Source: Adenophora triphylla var. japonica
Taxonomy: Eukaryota; Streptophyta; Magnoliopsida; Asterales; Campanulaceae
DNA: 64,000 nucleotides
Direction of reading: 5' to 3'
Assembly (NCBI GenBank): GCA_022495995.1
Contig: JAFEMH010000739.1
Coordinates: forward strand, 62,001 to 126,000
Shown: positions 1 to 13,987 of the stretch, one piece after another
Numbering within the stretch: position 1 is the first letter of the stretch
Layout: every line of letters begins with the position of its first letter
Notes under the pieces: generated by a model
What the model was told of the DNA's origin: nothing
Seen by the model: the letters and a program-made list of their open reading frames with translations, nothing else
Database searches by the model: none
Position numbers and translations under genes: made by a program

Positions 1-300
1 GAGATTAACTTAAACTTTAAAGGGACAGTCATGATTGCAGTTCTATGGTTCGGTTTATGGCTCGGTTTCACGGTTCGATTTAATGGCTCGATTTTACGGT
101 TTCAAACTGTGGTTCTGTCTTAAACGGTTCAGTTCGATTTAGGAGTGCCAAACCCCAAACTGAACTGAACCACATGCTTAGTTAAATTCTCAAAACGAGC
201 TAAACCATTTATTTCTAAAAATCGAACCAAACCGCACAGTTTGGCTCGGTTCGACTCCAAATCACAATTTGAACCGAACCGCTGACCCTAACTTGAAGTA
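1..300. repeat. Relic rich in GGTTCGG/CCGAACC motifs, probable hAT-derived fragment
   Basis: The stretch is dominated by variants of GGTTCGGTTT on one side and AACCGAACC on the other. This is the composition of the complete hAT-type element at 60544-61338. No terminal repeats or target-site duplication (TSD) can be seen, and the window edge may cut it. It could also be an old independent repeat of similar composition. Confidence 0.35.
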
Positions 301-784
301 ACAACAGAAGAGGAAGAATTGGATGATACAAGATTTGGCTTTGAAGATACTTTTGAAGACAATGAGGAGGTTCAATTACATTGTCGTTAAAAAAAAAAAA
401 AAAAAAAGTGTTAAATTGACTGCTCTTCAACAACATAACTAGATCTAGTTTTCCAAGTCACCTATGCTGGAATTTCCTAAAGTTAGGCCACCCATAGTGG
501 CAGATCCAAGAAAATAAAAATAAAATCAATGTAGCTGCACAAATTAATATAGTAAGAAAAAGAAAAGGCTGAATTGGAAGAAAAAAACAGCACTATCAGG
601 AATTGAACAAGGGTCGCTTGATATGCGAGGGCATATACAAACTACACAACAACTTGAAATATTGAGTGCACTTGCACCCATTTTACATCAAATGTGTGCA
701 CCGCCTCATAAAGGCATCCAGAAATAATAATATGAGAAGCTGCTATGACATAAGATATCAAAATTCTAATTAATGACTCATGTA
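301..784. other. Intergenic, no gene recognised
   Basis: A+T-rich sequence with a poly-A run near 389-406. It lies downstream of the minus-strand BET3 gene. I see no coding potential in it. Confidence 0.5.
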
Positions 785-887
785 CTCCTTCCATCCCAAA
801 ATAAAAGTCCAAGAAAAAATCAATTTTGTCCGTGATAAAGAATGAATTTGAAACCTTTTTTGAATATTCATATTGGGACGGAGGGAG
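785..887. mobile_element. Stowaway-like MITE, short and degraded
   Basis: It opens with CTCCTTCCATCCCA and closes with TGGGACGGAGGGAG, the CTCCCTCCGTCCC inverted termini of plant Stowaway (Tc1/mariner) MITEs. TA precedes the left end at 783-784. On the right TA is three bases away (891-892), so that edge is slightly eroded. It lies just beyond the BET3 stop codon. Confidence 0.65.
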
Positions 888-998
888 AAGTAAACAAAAA
901 CATGTTCAACATTGTACAACGAAATGAAAAAATGTATCAGGGTAAATGATACAAAAGCTTGTTGTATATACATCACTTAAATAATCAACAAAAGCATA

Positions 999-3900
999 TT
1001 ACTCGTCATCTTTGTAAGGATACTCCTCAGGTACTTGCTTCAGAAGTTTCACCTGTAACTCAAATGCGTCGTCTCCTCTAAGCATATCCCTAATCCATGT
1101 GACTTCAGTCTTCATTGACACCTGAAAATGATATCGGTATTGTCAGGCACTTGTACCATCTTCTAGCTGGGCGGAGCCAGGAATTGGCCGAGGGGGGGGC
1201 AAGATTACACGGGGGTTCGGGGGCAGCGCCCCTGAAAAAAATTTTCGGGTCGGACAAGTAAAAAATGGGTCGGATCCATGAAATACAATGTATTTTAGTT
1301 AACAAAAATGATATAAGTAAATAATTCAAAGAACGATTGAAATAATGTTGAAGTATTTAACGCAAACAATTTATTAAAATATATTACTCGTACAAAAAAG
1401 AAATTCAAATTTGCTAATTAAACTTGGGATAATAGGAAGAAAGACCAAAAACAAAAAAAATGGGAAAAGCCTAACGAATTAATTAAGATTGAAAAAATGT
1501 GAGGAAATTAGGAGAAAGAGCAAAACAAAACGGTTAAGAGAAAGAATAGCAAAGATGGAAGACAAAATTAATTGAAAATGTAGGTAGCAGGGTTCGAACA
1601 TGGATTTGAAAGGAAACACCAAAGACTTTAACTTCACCCCTTCTATCGCTAAACCACACCACTCACCGGTGTTAATCTTGAAGTTAATTATATATATACA
1701 TATATAACAAAAATATGGTGGGGGCAAAAAAAAAAATTCCACTTTGCATTTCCGCCGGCGGGGGCGAGTGCCCCCACCTGCCCCCCCCTGGATCCGCCCC
1801 TGGCCCCAAAGAGAGACAGATTTTAAAAAAAATGGACTAAATGGATTGGTTAAAAGGGAGGTTCGCATGCTCAGATTTAACTCTCGCTGCTTAAAACCTT
1901 CTGAACACATTATTTACCAAAACATCTCCAACTCGCAGTAGGTTTAACACTAAAAGGATGGTAAGAAAACCGCTAGAAATACGACTCATCTTTGAAATAA
2001 ACAACTTTTATGCATGCATAAACTATCAAGCAAGAAGCTAAAGGCACATGCAGATGCAATGCAATGATCATTGATTCTGAAAATGAAAAAGGCCACTGTG
2101 TTTACACTCTCGTTCTTGTCTATATTGTATCCTTTACTTTCTAATAAGAGCAGCGGCGGACCTACATATGGTCTAAAGGGGGCATTTGCCCCCCCCCCTT
2201 CAGTTAAAAAATAACAATTTTACTAATGCAATTTTTTAAAATTTGGGGGGTATTAGTGCAAAATATTGAAACTTGCCCCCCTTTGTGGGAAGAAAAAAAT
2301 GCACTAATTTTTTTTTGCCCCCTTTAATTTAGGAAAACAAATTTTGCCCCCCCCCCCCTCTCAAAAAAATTCTAGTTCCGCCACTGAATAAGAGCAATCA
2401 TAAAATGTAACAACCAATATTTGGGAAGGACAACAAATATTTGTTGCCAAAACAAGTAAATCTGCTTTCAAACTGATGGACAATTCTGCACTAAATAGAT
2501 GTTTTTTCATCTGATAACTATTAGTCATTTAAAGAAAAATACAGAGGGGACAACCATTGACGAGGCTGTATATAGAGAGTAGATCTTGTGAAAAACTAAT
2601 TTTCTAAAAATGTTATGAAAAAACTAGTTTTCAGCCTTTTTCATCACTCTTATTAGACGTGTCCATTTGGTTAACCAGACCGACAAACCGGCCGGTTTTT
2701 AACCGGTCAAAACCGGTCAACCGGTTTAACCGTAACCGATATTTACAAGGTTCGGTTTCGGTTTGTATTTTCAAAAACCGTGAACCGCCGGTTTTATGCT
2801 CGGCCGAGTCACGAGGATTGCTCGGTCGAGCAAGACAATTTTTCCAGTAAGTCTTTACCATTTAACGGTCATGCTCGGCCGAGTCATATGAGTTGCTCGG
2901 TCGAGGGGTCATTTTCCAGTGTATTTAACCGATCATGCCTCATGCTCGGCCGAGCAGAACGCCAGATATTAAAAAAAGGGTATGCTCGACCGAACAACAC
3001 CAAAGACTCGGCCGAGCAGATCCAAACCGAATAAACCGGAGGTTAACCAGAAAACCGTTAAAACCGTAAACCGTCAAAATCGTAACCGGTTTAGCCGGTT
3101 ATCCGGTTCGATTCCGATTGATGGTTTTCCAAGGTTCCAACCGCCGGTTTTCAACCGTGAACCGGCGGTTAAACCGGACCGGCCACGTCTAACTCTTATT
3201 AGTTAGACTTAGCGTTTAAAAACTAGTTTTTACTTATGTTACGAAAAAACTAGTTTTTCACAAGATTTTGGTGTATATAAAAGCATCTTCAGTAAATACA
3301 CATGTTAATCCAGATTACTCGATTCTATTTGATTCTGGGCACCTATCTCAAATTGGTGCTCATATAAAAATAATAATAAAAAAAAAATCGCTCCAATTTG
3401 AATGAAAACTGCAGAAACCCAACAACATGCTCAAAAGTGTTCAAAAATATAAATAAGAGAAACTCACCATCTCTAAAGCTCCTCTGACAACTCCACTTAA
3501 AATATTGCAGTAATAAAGACCTTGGCATGTGTCAGGAAGCTCAACAAAGTCTACTAGCGGATTGTCCTCCATTATGAGACTGCAACACGTTCCCTCAGAA
3601 TCCCAGTTAGTCACTGACGCAGTGACCCCTAAGAACATTTTAAGGCCAACCTGTTTACAAAGCATTTATCAAAACAAAAGGATTAAGAAGTATTCAATGC
3701 GGACATGAAGCTTGGAAAAGAGAAAGATGACTTGAGCACACTCATCAAGAATAAGCAAATTGAAAGTTCTACTGCATAGTCTTCTGGTATGCAATCAGTA
3801 TAAGCATCACTTTTGAATACTCTGTCCGAAAAGAATAGTCCCAATTGAATATTCAAATTTTTTAAGGATGTAGGTTAATTTGCTTGTCCTTTTTTAAATT

Positions 3901-5945
3901 GCACTACATATACGCCCTTTTATTGGAAATACAACTATTTTCGGGACAAAACCAAACAGTGAAGAGATGCTAGTTATTAGGATGGAGTACTTTTCACTTT
4001 GTTTTAAAGAAAAACACTGATATATAAACCCATCACATTGCTTTACCACTTATCAAACAGCCTCTAGAAAGAACTAAATGATATCTACCATAGTTATTTT
4101 GTCTAAACAGCACACAATTATTATTGATGATGCAAGGGAAGTGAGAGGACCAAGGATAACTCAAAGGGTAGATTCTTATGTCTGATGAGTGATGACAGAT
4201 GTGGTTTTATGCTAGCCGAAGGAATTATTCGTCTTTAGCAATTTATCTGCTAAGATCTGGAGACAGATGGTGATCAGAAATCAAATGGCTCAATTATACA
4301 GACTGGCTAAAGAACTCGGGTGGTTCATTAGAGAGAATTTACAATCAGTGAGACAATAACTAGGCTCCGTTTGTTTGGGGGAAAACATTTTCCCCATTTT
4401 CCGGTGTTTGGTAAACACCGGAAAATGAAGTCAACGGAAAACATTTTCCGGGTTAATAGAAAATGAGCTTGATTTCTAAGGAAAATGACTTCCTTACCTC
4501 TATCTAAGGAAGTTGTTTTCCGGAAAACATTTTCCTCATTTTCCTTTGTTTGTATTGATTTTACCTTTAGAAAGTTACTTTAATGAAACTACCAAACGTC
4601 GGAAAATGATTTCCGGAAAATGTTTTCTTAAGATTCACCAAACATCGGAAAATGTTTTCCGGAAAGCATTTTCATTTTCCGGAAAATATTTTCCAAGAAA
4701 TCATTTTCCGGGGGTTATTTTCCGTGAAACAAACGGAGCCTAGTGTTTCTGTCCGGAAATCAAAAGTAAGCATTGAATTTTCAGTGTATTTAGCTGTCAT
4801 GGAAAGCACAGTACTGTACCCAGTTCACTAGATTCTTAATTTACTCCTGAATTATGAGTCATTCGAGGACTACAGGCTGAATGATAAATTTTAACATCAA
4901 TTACACTCTATCCCATGAATGATCAATGATGAAACTGACAAGTTACATGTTAGTACTTACAAGAATCTGTTTTCTGTGCCAACTTTCTAATTCTCAAATA
5001 ATTAGTGTTTCGGAGTTTTTGAAAAACCACCAGTTTGCTTGAGGAAACTCTTGGACTGTGCAGTTAACTCTCCCTCCCCCTCCCCCTCCCCTTGTTTGTA
5101 TGGAAATAGAGTTCAAAATAAATGTACCCTTTAGTTTATGTCATCTTCATAAAAATTCATTAATATAGGTTCTAGTTGTCACATATAGTTTCCTACAAAA
5201 TCTGGCTTTGCCAATGAAGTAAATCAAATTAGAAGCATGTAACTATTTATTGCCAATGTATGAATACAAAAGGTAAAATACTTATGGTCCTATATTGACA
5301 ACAACATCAGTTAATCAAAAAACCAATATAGGCATTAGCAATTCCTAGTAAAAACAATTAAGCTAAGTAACTTAGAAAATGTGGTAAACCTTAGCTATGA
5401 CTTCAGCAGTCTCTTTGAAGTCAACACATCTAGAGACATTAGATTTTGCAAGAAACTCGTCAACTAGCCGGATTCCAATATTATAACCCCTGAAAGAGAA
5501 CGAGTGATCCAAATGAAAATGTGGTAATTCACCCAATTTAACCACAAAAAGGCAGAAATAGCATTAATTTTCATAATTGAAGATAGAAATTACATTTGAT
5601 CGAGCTGCTTATTGACTTCTTCAACCTCCTCCAGATCTGTAAGCAATTGTCTCACGATGGCACCGTACGTCAAAGTAAAAAGTTCCGCGTTCTGTTATAA
5701 ATCAATTGCACCATCCGAAATTCATAAAGTATGTGCGAGTTTCAAAAATCGAAGTGCAAATAAAATCAAATAAACGCGTGGAAATTTCGATCTCAGTAAA
5801 ATAATTGCATGATAAACTAAGTTTCTCATGTGCTTAAAGGAACCATATGGAGAGTAAAGTAAGTTGAATTAGGGTTAATGAAACTTACTACGCGCTCGAC
5901 GTTGGCGAAAATGGCATCTCCGGATCTGGGAACGGCGGGAGCCAT
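999..5945 (-). CDS. BET3: TRAPP complex subunit BET3 (TRAPPC3), five exons
   Basis: Core subunit of the TRAPP tethering complex, acting in ER-to-Golgi and Golgi traffic. Read on the minus strand the exons are 5889-5945, 5594-5691, 5390-5489, 3468-3650 and 999-1121. They sum to 561 nt (186 residues plus stop), the usual plant BET3 length. It starts MAPAVPRSGDAIFANVERV and ends VPEEYPYKDDE. Exon 4 carries the family core (GLKMFLGVTASVTNW, LPDTCQGLYYCNILSG). Introns follow GT/AG; the donor of intron 3 is the weaker GTTTAC. Exon 2 ends after two bases of a Met codon completed by exon 3. Introns 3 (1.74 kb) and 4 (2.35 kb) are swollen by transposons, yet the reading frame is undamaged. The family is widely conserved from yeast to plants. 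UTR ends were not determined. Confidence 0.95.
1160..1806. mobile_element. Candidate TIR element in BET3 intron 4
   Basis: It begins near GGGCGGAGCCAGG and ends near CCTGGATCCGCCC, which are roughly inverted. The interior is G- or C-rich at the edges and A+T-rich in the middle. No convincing TSD was found, so the exact edges and superfamily are uncertain. The similar GGCGGA terminus of the hAT-like element at 2151-2386 suggests a relationship. Confidence 0.4.
2151..2386. mobile_element. Small non-autonomous hAT-like element in BET3 intron 4
   Basis: The termini CAGCGGCGGACCT and AGTTCCGCCACTG are inverted repeats. They are flanked by a perfect 8-bp duplication AATAAGAG (2143-2150 and 2387-2394). 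An 8-bp TSD with CAG...CTG ends fits the hAT superfamily. The inside is mostly homopolymer C, G and A runs and encodes nothing. Confidence 0.75.
2654..3191. mobile_element. Non-autonomous hAT element, same family as the 3.7 kb copy
   Basis: The ends TAGACGTGTCC and GGCCACGTCTA are flanked by an 8-bp duplication ACTCTTAT (2646-2653 and 3192-3199). The interior has AACCGG-rich subterminal blocks and several CTCGGCCGAG palindromes. Both ends and the palindromes match the coding element at 54251-57975. This looks like a 538-bp internal-deletion derivative that could be mobilised by the larger one. It lies in BET3 intron 4. Confidence 0.85.
4363..4740. mobile_element. TIR MITE in BET3 intron 3
   Basis: The termini GGCTCCGTTTGTTT and AAACAAACGGAGCC are perfect inverted repeats, bounded by TA on both sides (4361-4362, 4741-4742). 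The interior is built of repeated GGAAAATNNTTTTCC-like palindromes. The superfamily is unclear: TA could be a Tc1/mariner TSD or part of a longer PIF-type site. Confidence 0.75.
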
Positions 5946-7523
5946 GGATGGTTACGGTCTGTTATGCAGTCGTTGCTCCGTCGTCTCTCGGGATCGACAG
6001 TCCTGACTCTCAGCCAAAGTGTACTGGGCCAAATGGGCTGAGTTACAAGTATTTCAGCCCGAGCCAAGGATGGTTCATTTTTACCCCAATTTATTGTCGT
6101 GACCCCTTTGATGGAAAGGTGGGGGTCAGACTTACATAAAATGCCATGGCCCGGCCCAAGCTTGTAGCCCGTTTGATCCGAGTTAAATGTAGGATTATAT
6201 AATAAAGATTAATTTAAATTACTTTATTTAACCGAAATTCTTAAAAAGTTAAAAATAAAATTTGAATGTGCTATATAAACCTATTTTCATCACTACTTTC
6301 TCGGTAGTGGCACTTGTTGCGGTGGTGGTATGGCGGCGAAATTGGATGGCTATGATGGTACTGGATCCTAAGGTGGTTTTGCTTAATTTTTATTATTTTG
6401 GTAATAAATGAAAATACGATAAATAAATAGAGTCGTTCTTGTGTAAAACAAGTTCTAGGATAAGCTATCCTATAACCTGTTTTGCGTAAGTGTCTTCTCT
6501 GTTATTATAAAGTGCCTCTTACAAAATTAGAAATTGTCTGTTCTAAAATAACACTAATAAAACATTTAAATCGGTTGTAATGTTAAATAATAACGGTGAT
6601 ATTGTTAAAAATAGTGCATGTTGTAGTGTTAAAAAGTGTTTGTTGTAGTATTGAAAAGTGTCTCTTGTAGTATTGAAAAATGTTTGTTGTAATATTGAAA
6701 AGTGTCAAGTAAATTAAAAAACACATGCATGTTGTAGTGTCAAAAAGTGCCTTTTGTAGTATTAAAAACTGTCTTCTACAGTATCAAAAAATGTCTGGTG
6801 AATTTTCGTAAGTTTCAAGTGAGTTCAAAAATACATGTCTGTTATAGCGTTGGAAAGTGTCTCTTGTAGTATTCAAAAACTGCCTTATACAGTGTCAAAA
6901 TGTGCCGGTGCGTTTTTCGTAAGTTCAATTTATTTATAAAAATGTCAATGCGCCTATTAAAAAGTTCTACTTATTTACAAAAATGCCATCACGCACATTT
7001 TAAAACACGTTCTACGCTCAGCAAGCACAGAACACGTTTCACCCAAGATTTTGTGAAATAAATATAGTTTGGGTTTAAAGTAATTAATATTTTACAATTA
7101 ATTAAATAATTATATTTTAATTTAAAAATTCTTCAAGAAATATGTTTAGCCCAGAAATGTCCGTTATACTATTAACTTTTTCTTGACAATTTGGTCACAC
7201 ATTTGCAAAAATAAAAAAAAATTAACTACAGAAGAAGGTTGGGTAATGTAATTAGGTTAAAATTCAAGAGTTCAAGGTTGGGTAGTGATTTTTATTTTAT
7301 TTTATATAGTTCACCGACTTATCTCTGCTAACTAACGACGATAATAAATTTCTCTCGTTTAATACACACAGCCGAGTGGCAAAGAAAACAACATTGTTGG
7401 GCTTGGAATCTCAGCATGAGGAGTTCGAATCTTGACGAGAGCAACTGAAACAGCCAATTAATTGGTGATGTAAGAGTGTTGTAAGTGCCATGTACGAGGG
7501 TTTCTTTGGACCCAGGAGTATAA
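5946..7523. other. Intergenic between BET3 and the MITE cluster
   Basis: The first part must include the BET3 promoter (minus strand), but I could not identify a clear TATA box. The rest is A+T-rich with a diverged short-repeat region (6590-6960). No coding gene is supported. Confidence 0.5.
6590..6960. repeat. Diverged minisatellite-like tandem repeat
   Basis: Units of roughly 25-30 bases resembling GTAGTATTGAAAAGTGTCT recur many times with substitutions and small indels. Similar AAAAGTGT and AAAATGTCA phrases return at about 11800-12030, downstream of the polyubiquitin gene. Confidence 0.55.
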
Positions 7524-8080
7524 GAGCATCCACAATGGAAGCTTTTTCAAAGTTTTTTATTTTTGTGAGAGCTTTTTACCATTGTGAAAAATCTTGAGAA
7601 ACTCCTTACTAAGGAGTAGCTCTTTGTAGAAAGTGCCACTTTTTTGTGATTTTTAATTAAATTTCATCAATTCCCTAGACAAACAAAAGAGCTCTACCAT
7701 TGTGAGAAAATATTAAAGATTTTAATATACTCCCTCCGTCCCAGCCGAAGCTATCCACTTTTGACATTGCACGCAAATTAAGAAAATGGGTGGGAATAAA
7801 AATTGTTGTGAATGTAATTTGAAAATAGGAGAGAGAATGAGTGGAGGAAATAGTAAATTTGAAAAGTGTGTGAGTGTAATAGTGAATTAGGAGAGAGAAT
7901 GAGTGGAGAAAATAGTAAAAAAAATTTACCAAAAAAGGAAAGTGGAAGCTTTTAACGGAACACCCAAAATGACAAAATGGAAAGCTTCGACTGGAACGGA
8001 GGGAGTATTGCTTAAGAATGTTGTGTCATATTGAAATTATAAAAAAGCTTTTACTTGTGCTTTTACCATTGTGGATGCTC
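7524..8080. mobile_element. Tourist-like (PIF/Harbinger) MITE
   Basis: The ends GAGCATCCACAATGG and CCATTGTGGATGCTC are perfect inverted repeats flanked by TAA (7521-7523 and 8081-8083), the 3-bp TSD of PIF/Harbinger elements. A Stowaway element sits inside it (7730-8005), so this one is the older insertion. Confidence 0.85.
7730..8005. mobile_element. Stowaway MITE nested in the Tourist-like MITE
   Basis: The ends CTCCCTCCGTCCCAG and GGAACGGAGGGAG are flanked by TA on both sides. The inside contains the GGAGAGAGAATGAGTGG motif seen in several Stowaway copies of this window. Confidence 0.85.
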
Positions 8081-8121
8081 TAAGGTGCTGCCACCTGACT
8101 TCTTTGGACATATTTGTGTCC

Positions 8122-8256
8122 AGCAGAGTTTCAATCGGGATGAAATATTTCATCCCGTCAATTCAATCACCCCGGTTTCAACTAGCCATTGCACGATTTC
8201 ATTCAACTGAAATGAATTTCATTCAACATTTCATGCAGCCATTGCTGCTAGTCTAA
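8122..8256 (+). repeat. 135-bp direct repeat, copy 1
   Basis: It is essentially identical to 9508-9642, 1.39 kb downstream. It contains a 20-base perfect palindrome centred in GATGAAATATTTCATC and ends in CCATTGCTGCTAGTC followed by TAA. Confidence 0.85.
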
Positions 8257-9468
8257 GACTATCCACAGTGGTTTCATCCCACTCCCTCATTTCATCTAAC
8301 ACTTTTTACACTTTTTCTCATCCACCTAATATTTCATCTACCCATTTCATTTACCCCCACTCCAATGGCTAACTTAAATTAAATTTCAACTCCCTCCAAC
8401 TCATCATTCTATATCCCACTACTTTTATTATATTTCATTTATATTCTTTATTTTTATGATTAGTAAAATAATAATAATAATTATTATTATTTATAATTAA
8501 AAAAATATTTCACACTTAATTAAAAAAATATTGCATCAATTTATAGGTAAAAAAATATACCGATTTTTTTAAATAAATGGTAAAATGAAGAAGGATAATT
8601 GAGAAATGAGTGTTTTTTTTTTGTGTCCAAATCAAATGAAACTTATATCGATTTGTAGGGAAAAAAAATGATGAATTTTTGTGAAAAAAAAAATTAAAAA
8701 AAAGAATAATTTACTAGGTAATAATTCAGCCCAAATTGAAAACTAAGTGTTTTTTTATGTGTCCAAATCAAATGAAACTTATATCGATTTGTAGGGAAAA
8801 AAAATGATGAATTTTGGTGAAAAAAAAATTAAAAAAAAAATTAATTTACTAGGTAATAATTCAACCCAAATTGAAAATTAAGTGTTTTTTTTATGTGTCC
8901 AAATCAAATGAAACTTATATCGATTTGTATGGAAAAAAAAAGATGAATTTTGGTGAAAAAAAAAATTAAAAAAAAAAATAATTTACTAGGTAATAATTCA
9001 GCCCAAATTGAAAACTAAGTGTTTTTTTTATGTGTCCAAATCAAATGAAACTTATATCGATTTGTAGGGAAAAAAAATGATGAATTTTGGTGAAAAAAAA
9101 TTAAAAAAAAAATTAATTTACTAGGTAATAATTCAACCCAAATTGAAAATTAAGTGTTTTTTTTTTGTGTCCAAATCAAATGAAACTTATATCGATTTGT
9201 AGGGAAAAAAAATGATGAATTTTGGTGAAAAAAAAAATTAAAAAAAAAATTAATTTACTAGGTAATAATTCAACCCAAATTGAAAATTAAGTTTTTTTTT
9301 TGTGTCCAAATCAAATGAAACTTATATCAATTTGTAGGAAAAAAAAATGATGAATTTTGGTGAATTTTTCTTTTTATTTTTAAATCATTTATTATGAGAT
9401 AATTGAGTTTAAATAATTGGGTGAAAAAGTGATAAAGTCAAGACCAATAAGGTCTTGACATGTGGCAA

Positions 9469-9504
<36 letters not shown>

Positions 9505-9639
9505 TAAAGCAGAGTTTCAATCGGGATGAAATATTTCATCCCGTCAATTCAATCACCCCGGTTTCAACTAGCCATTGCACGATTTCATTCAACTGAAATG
9601 AATTTCATTCAACATTTCATGCAGCCATTGCTGCTAGTC
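8257..9639. mobile_element. Possible Tourist-like element or tandem duplication unit
   Basis: The left end GACTATCCACAGTGG and the right end CCATTGCTGCTAGTC are imperfect inverted repeats, and TAA is present at both edges (8254-8256, 9640-9642). That suits a PIF/Harbinger element. The right end also contains the second 135-bp repeat, so an unequal tandem duplication is an equal alternative. The interior is mainly the tandem array at 8600-9375. Confidence 0.4.
8600..9375. repeat. Tandem array of a ~138-bp A+T-rich unit, about six copies
   Basis: Each unit contains GTGTCCAAATCAAATGAAAC, then TTATATCGATTTGTAGGG, poly-A tracts, and ATTTACTAGGTAATAATTC. Copies differ mainly in homopolymer length and a few substitutions (CAGCCC or CAACCC). 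The last copy is partial. A poly-A run follows at 9473-9501. Confidence 0.9.
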
Positions 9640-9666
9640 TAACCCTTGTGAGTCGGTCATTTTTCC

Positions 9667-9676
9667 TTTAAATAGA
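9667..9676 (+). promoter_or_regulatory. Probable TATA box of the polyubiquitin gene
   Basis: TTTAAATAGA lies about 30 bases before a C-rich stretch and the pyrimidine-rich leader beginning near 9700. This spacing fits a plant core promoter. The transcription start itself is inferred. Confidence 0.55.
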
Positions 9677-9792
9677 AAACACCCCCCCCCCCCAATTCAT
9701 TCTTCACGGCCATTCCATCTCTCAATCGAACTCATCTTCTTCCCCGATCTCTCGAAGCGATCCAATTTCTCAATCCTAGCTCTCTATTCAAG

Positions 9793-11619
<1,827 letters not shown>

Positions 11620-13158
11620 GCTCGTTTCACTGATGGTTAGGGGTTTGTGTTTTGGGGTTCCTCGGTATTGAAGACAATGTACTTTGTCAGTTGCTTTTTC
11701 CAATGTTAAAAACTGATTTTTTTTTTCTGTAAGTTGGATGTCGGTTGGGATTTTATGAATATGTCAACATATTGGATTTTAATGAATGGATTTTATGAAT
11801 ATTATTGTAAAAAGTTCACATGTGTGGTTAAAAATGGTCGTTATTAAAGTTAAAAAGTGTTAGTAACTTAGTGACGGTGTCAATGAGTCACATGTCTTTT
11901 AATAAGTTCAAAATATCTATAAAAATGTCATTGCGTGTTTTAAAACAAGTTCATGTTATTTAGAAAAATATCACTACATATTATAAATAAGTTTTGTTTA
12001 TTTAAAAAAATGTCAACATATATTTTATAAACGCCTTTTTGTTAATCTCTTAAACCATACACAACGGTGAGAGAAAATTCACTTACCAAGTGAATTTATT
12101 TATAAAATGGTGAGCAAATATTGTTTAGCACTTGTAATGGTGAGCGAATTTTGCTCAAAATTCTAAGCAAATTGTTTCGCTCATTTTGCGAGCGAAACTA
12201 CAACATATTAAATATATTCTTAAAAAAAATTATTAACCATGAACTTATTGTGTCAAAACACCAAAATTGTTCATAATTTGTTTTTTTCTATAAATAGAGC
12301 CTGATATTTTATATATTATGCACAACTCTTCTTTCATACTTTCTCTCTCTCTAAACATAAGCAAAAAAAAAGCTATTTTTTACTAAACTTAAAATAACTA
12401 TTTTTTTTTTTTGTTTTTTTCTTCAATGATAAAAATGTAACGGTGAACGAAAAATTAGTTCACCACTACAGAATGTGCGTTTTCGTGAAAAAAAAATTAA
12501 CTTAAGCACCATATTGGCTCACTTAGTGAGCGAAAATTTCGCTTACCATTATGCATTCTCTTAAGATTTTTTTCCATATTTTCACCATAAACGGATGAAG
12601 TGTAAAATTATACTAGTAATAATTAGAATCTTTAATTTTGAAATTTTACAAATTCATATTTCTAGTAAACAAGTTTCCGGTAGAGAGTAATTAATCGGAT
12701 TTCGAGCCGCCGGCTGATGTGATAAAAGCCGCACAATCAAATGTAAAAATTGTACTACACAATGTAAAACCTTTTGCAAAAATGTTAAAAACACATTTTT
12801 GTACTAGAATGTATTGTGAAATATTTTGTAATGCATGTAAAACTTCTACTAAGTAATGTAAAAACTTTTTAATTTTTTACATTTCTACACAATATTTTAA
12901 ATTGTGTAGTACGATTTTTACTTTTCGTTGTGCGATATCGAATGCAGCAACGCTGGTATGAAATCCACGCTATAGAGATTCGAAATTCGTAATCAACCCC
13001 CCTACGCATGACCACGGTTCGGTTTTGAACCGATGAATCGACGATTTTTGAATTGTTGACTACTAATCAAAACCGTGAAAGTGATGAACCGGTGAACCGA
13101 ACAAACTGTGGATCAGCAATTTACAATTCATTTAAGTTTAATGTTTGAAAATCGGCGG
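11620..13158. other. Polyubiquitin 3' flank and A+T-rich intergenic sequence
   Basis: The first ~150 bases are the likely 3'UTR. At about 12050-12560 loosely inverted edges (CATACACAACGGTGAG against CTTACCATTATGCATTC) suggest an old MITE with internal GAGCGAAA repeats. At 13010-13158 there is hAT-like AACCGGTGAACCG sequence. No gene is seen. Confidence 0.45.
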
Positions 13159-13705
13159 TCCAAATCGGCGGTTCAAATCGTAAAATTCACTTAATATTAA
13201 TAAAATAATAATATATAAATTTACTTAATATTAATGAAATTATAATAAAAAATTCACTTAATTATAAAATGGTAAGGTTGATTGTCTCTCTGTATGTAAA
13301 ATTACTTAATATTGATAAAATTATAAGGGTGTCGTCCATTTTTGAGGATTTGACCAATAAGTCGTTTAGCCAAATGAATACTGCTTTTAAGGATTGACAT
13401 TTTCAAGTCTCGCCAATAAGTCATTGGATCGTTTTTGCCCTTCTCACTTTATTTTTCATAGTTGTTTGATTACACAGTTGTGTCATTTTTCACTTATAAA
13501 ATTATTTCTCAATTGATTTCACAGTTGTATGATTATACAGTTGTATGATTACACAGTTGTGTAATTTCACAGTTGTTTGATTTCACAGATGTATGATTAC
13601 ACAGTTGTGTGATTTTTCATTTGTAAAATCACTAGAAATAGTGCACCCCCACTTTATACACTAAATTCACTAAATTCGCCCATGTTCACCTTACCAAAAC
13701 GAATA

Positions 13706-13987
13706 CTTCCTCCGTCCCAATAAAAGCTTCACTAATTACCCAAAAGGGCGTCCCGTTAGAAGCTTTCACCTTTCCTTTTTTGGCAAATAATCTTTACTAT
13801 TTTCTCCACTCATTCTCTCTCCTACATTATTTTAATACTCACAACACCATTATAATTTACTATTCCCTCCACTAATTCTCTCTCCTATTTTCAAATTACA
13901 CTCACAACATTTTTTTTTTCCTTCCATTTTCATAATTTGCGTGCCCACCCAAAAGGGTGAAACACTTATTGATTGAGACGGAGGGAG
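13706..13987. mobile_element. Stowaway MITE in duplication unit 1
   Basis: The ends CTTCCTCCGTCCCA and GAGACGGAGGGAG are flanked by TA. Its middle (TCCACTCATTCTCTCTCC, then ACAACACCATTATAATTTAC) reads on the plus strand. The same block reads on the minus strand in the element at the equivalent site of unit 2. Confidence 0.85.

Noticed and set aside
215..436. Short minus-strand frame across the poly-A run
   Set aside because: Its protein is mostly Phe from the homopolymer and it has no domain or codon bias. It is a chance frame.
1479..1910. 143-codon minus-strand frame in BET3 intron 4
   Set aside because: It crosses the edge of a probable transposon and low-complexity G runs. No family resemblance.
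8071..8256. 61-codon plus-strand frame starting in a MITE end
   Set aside because: It spans a MITE terminus and the 135-bp repeat, with no coding signature.
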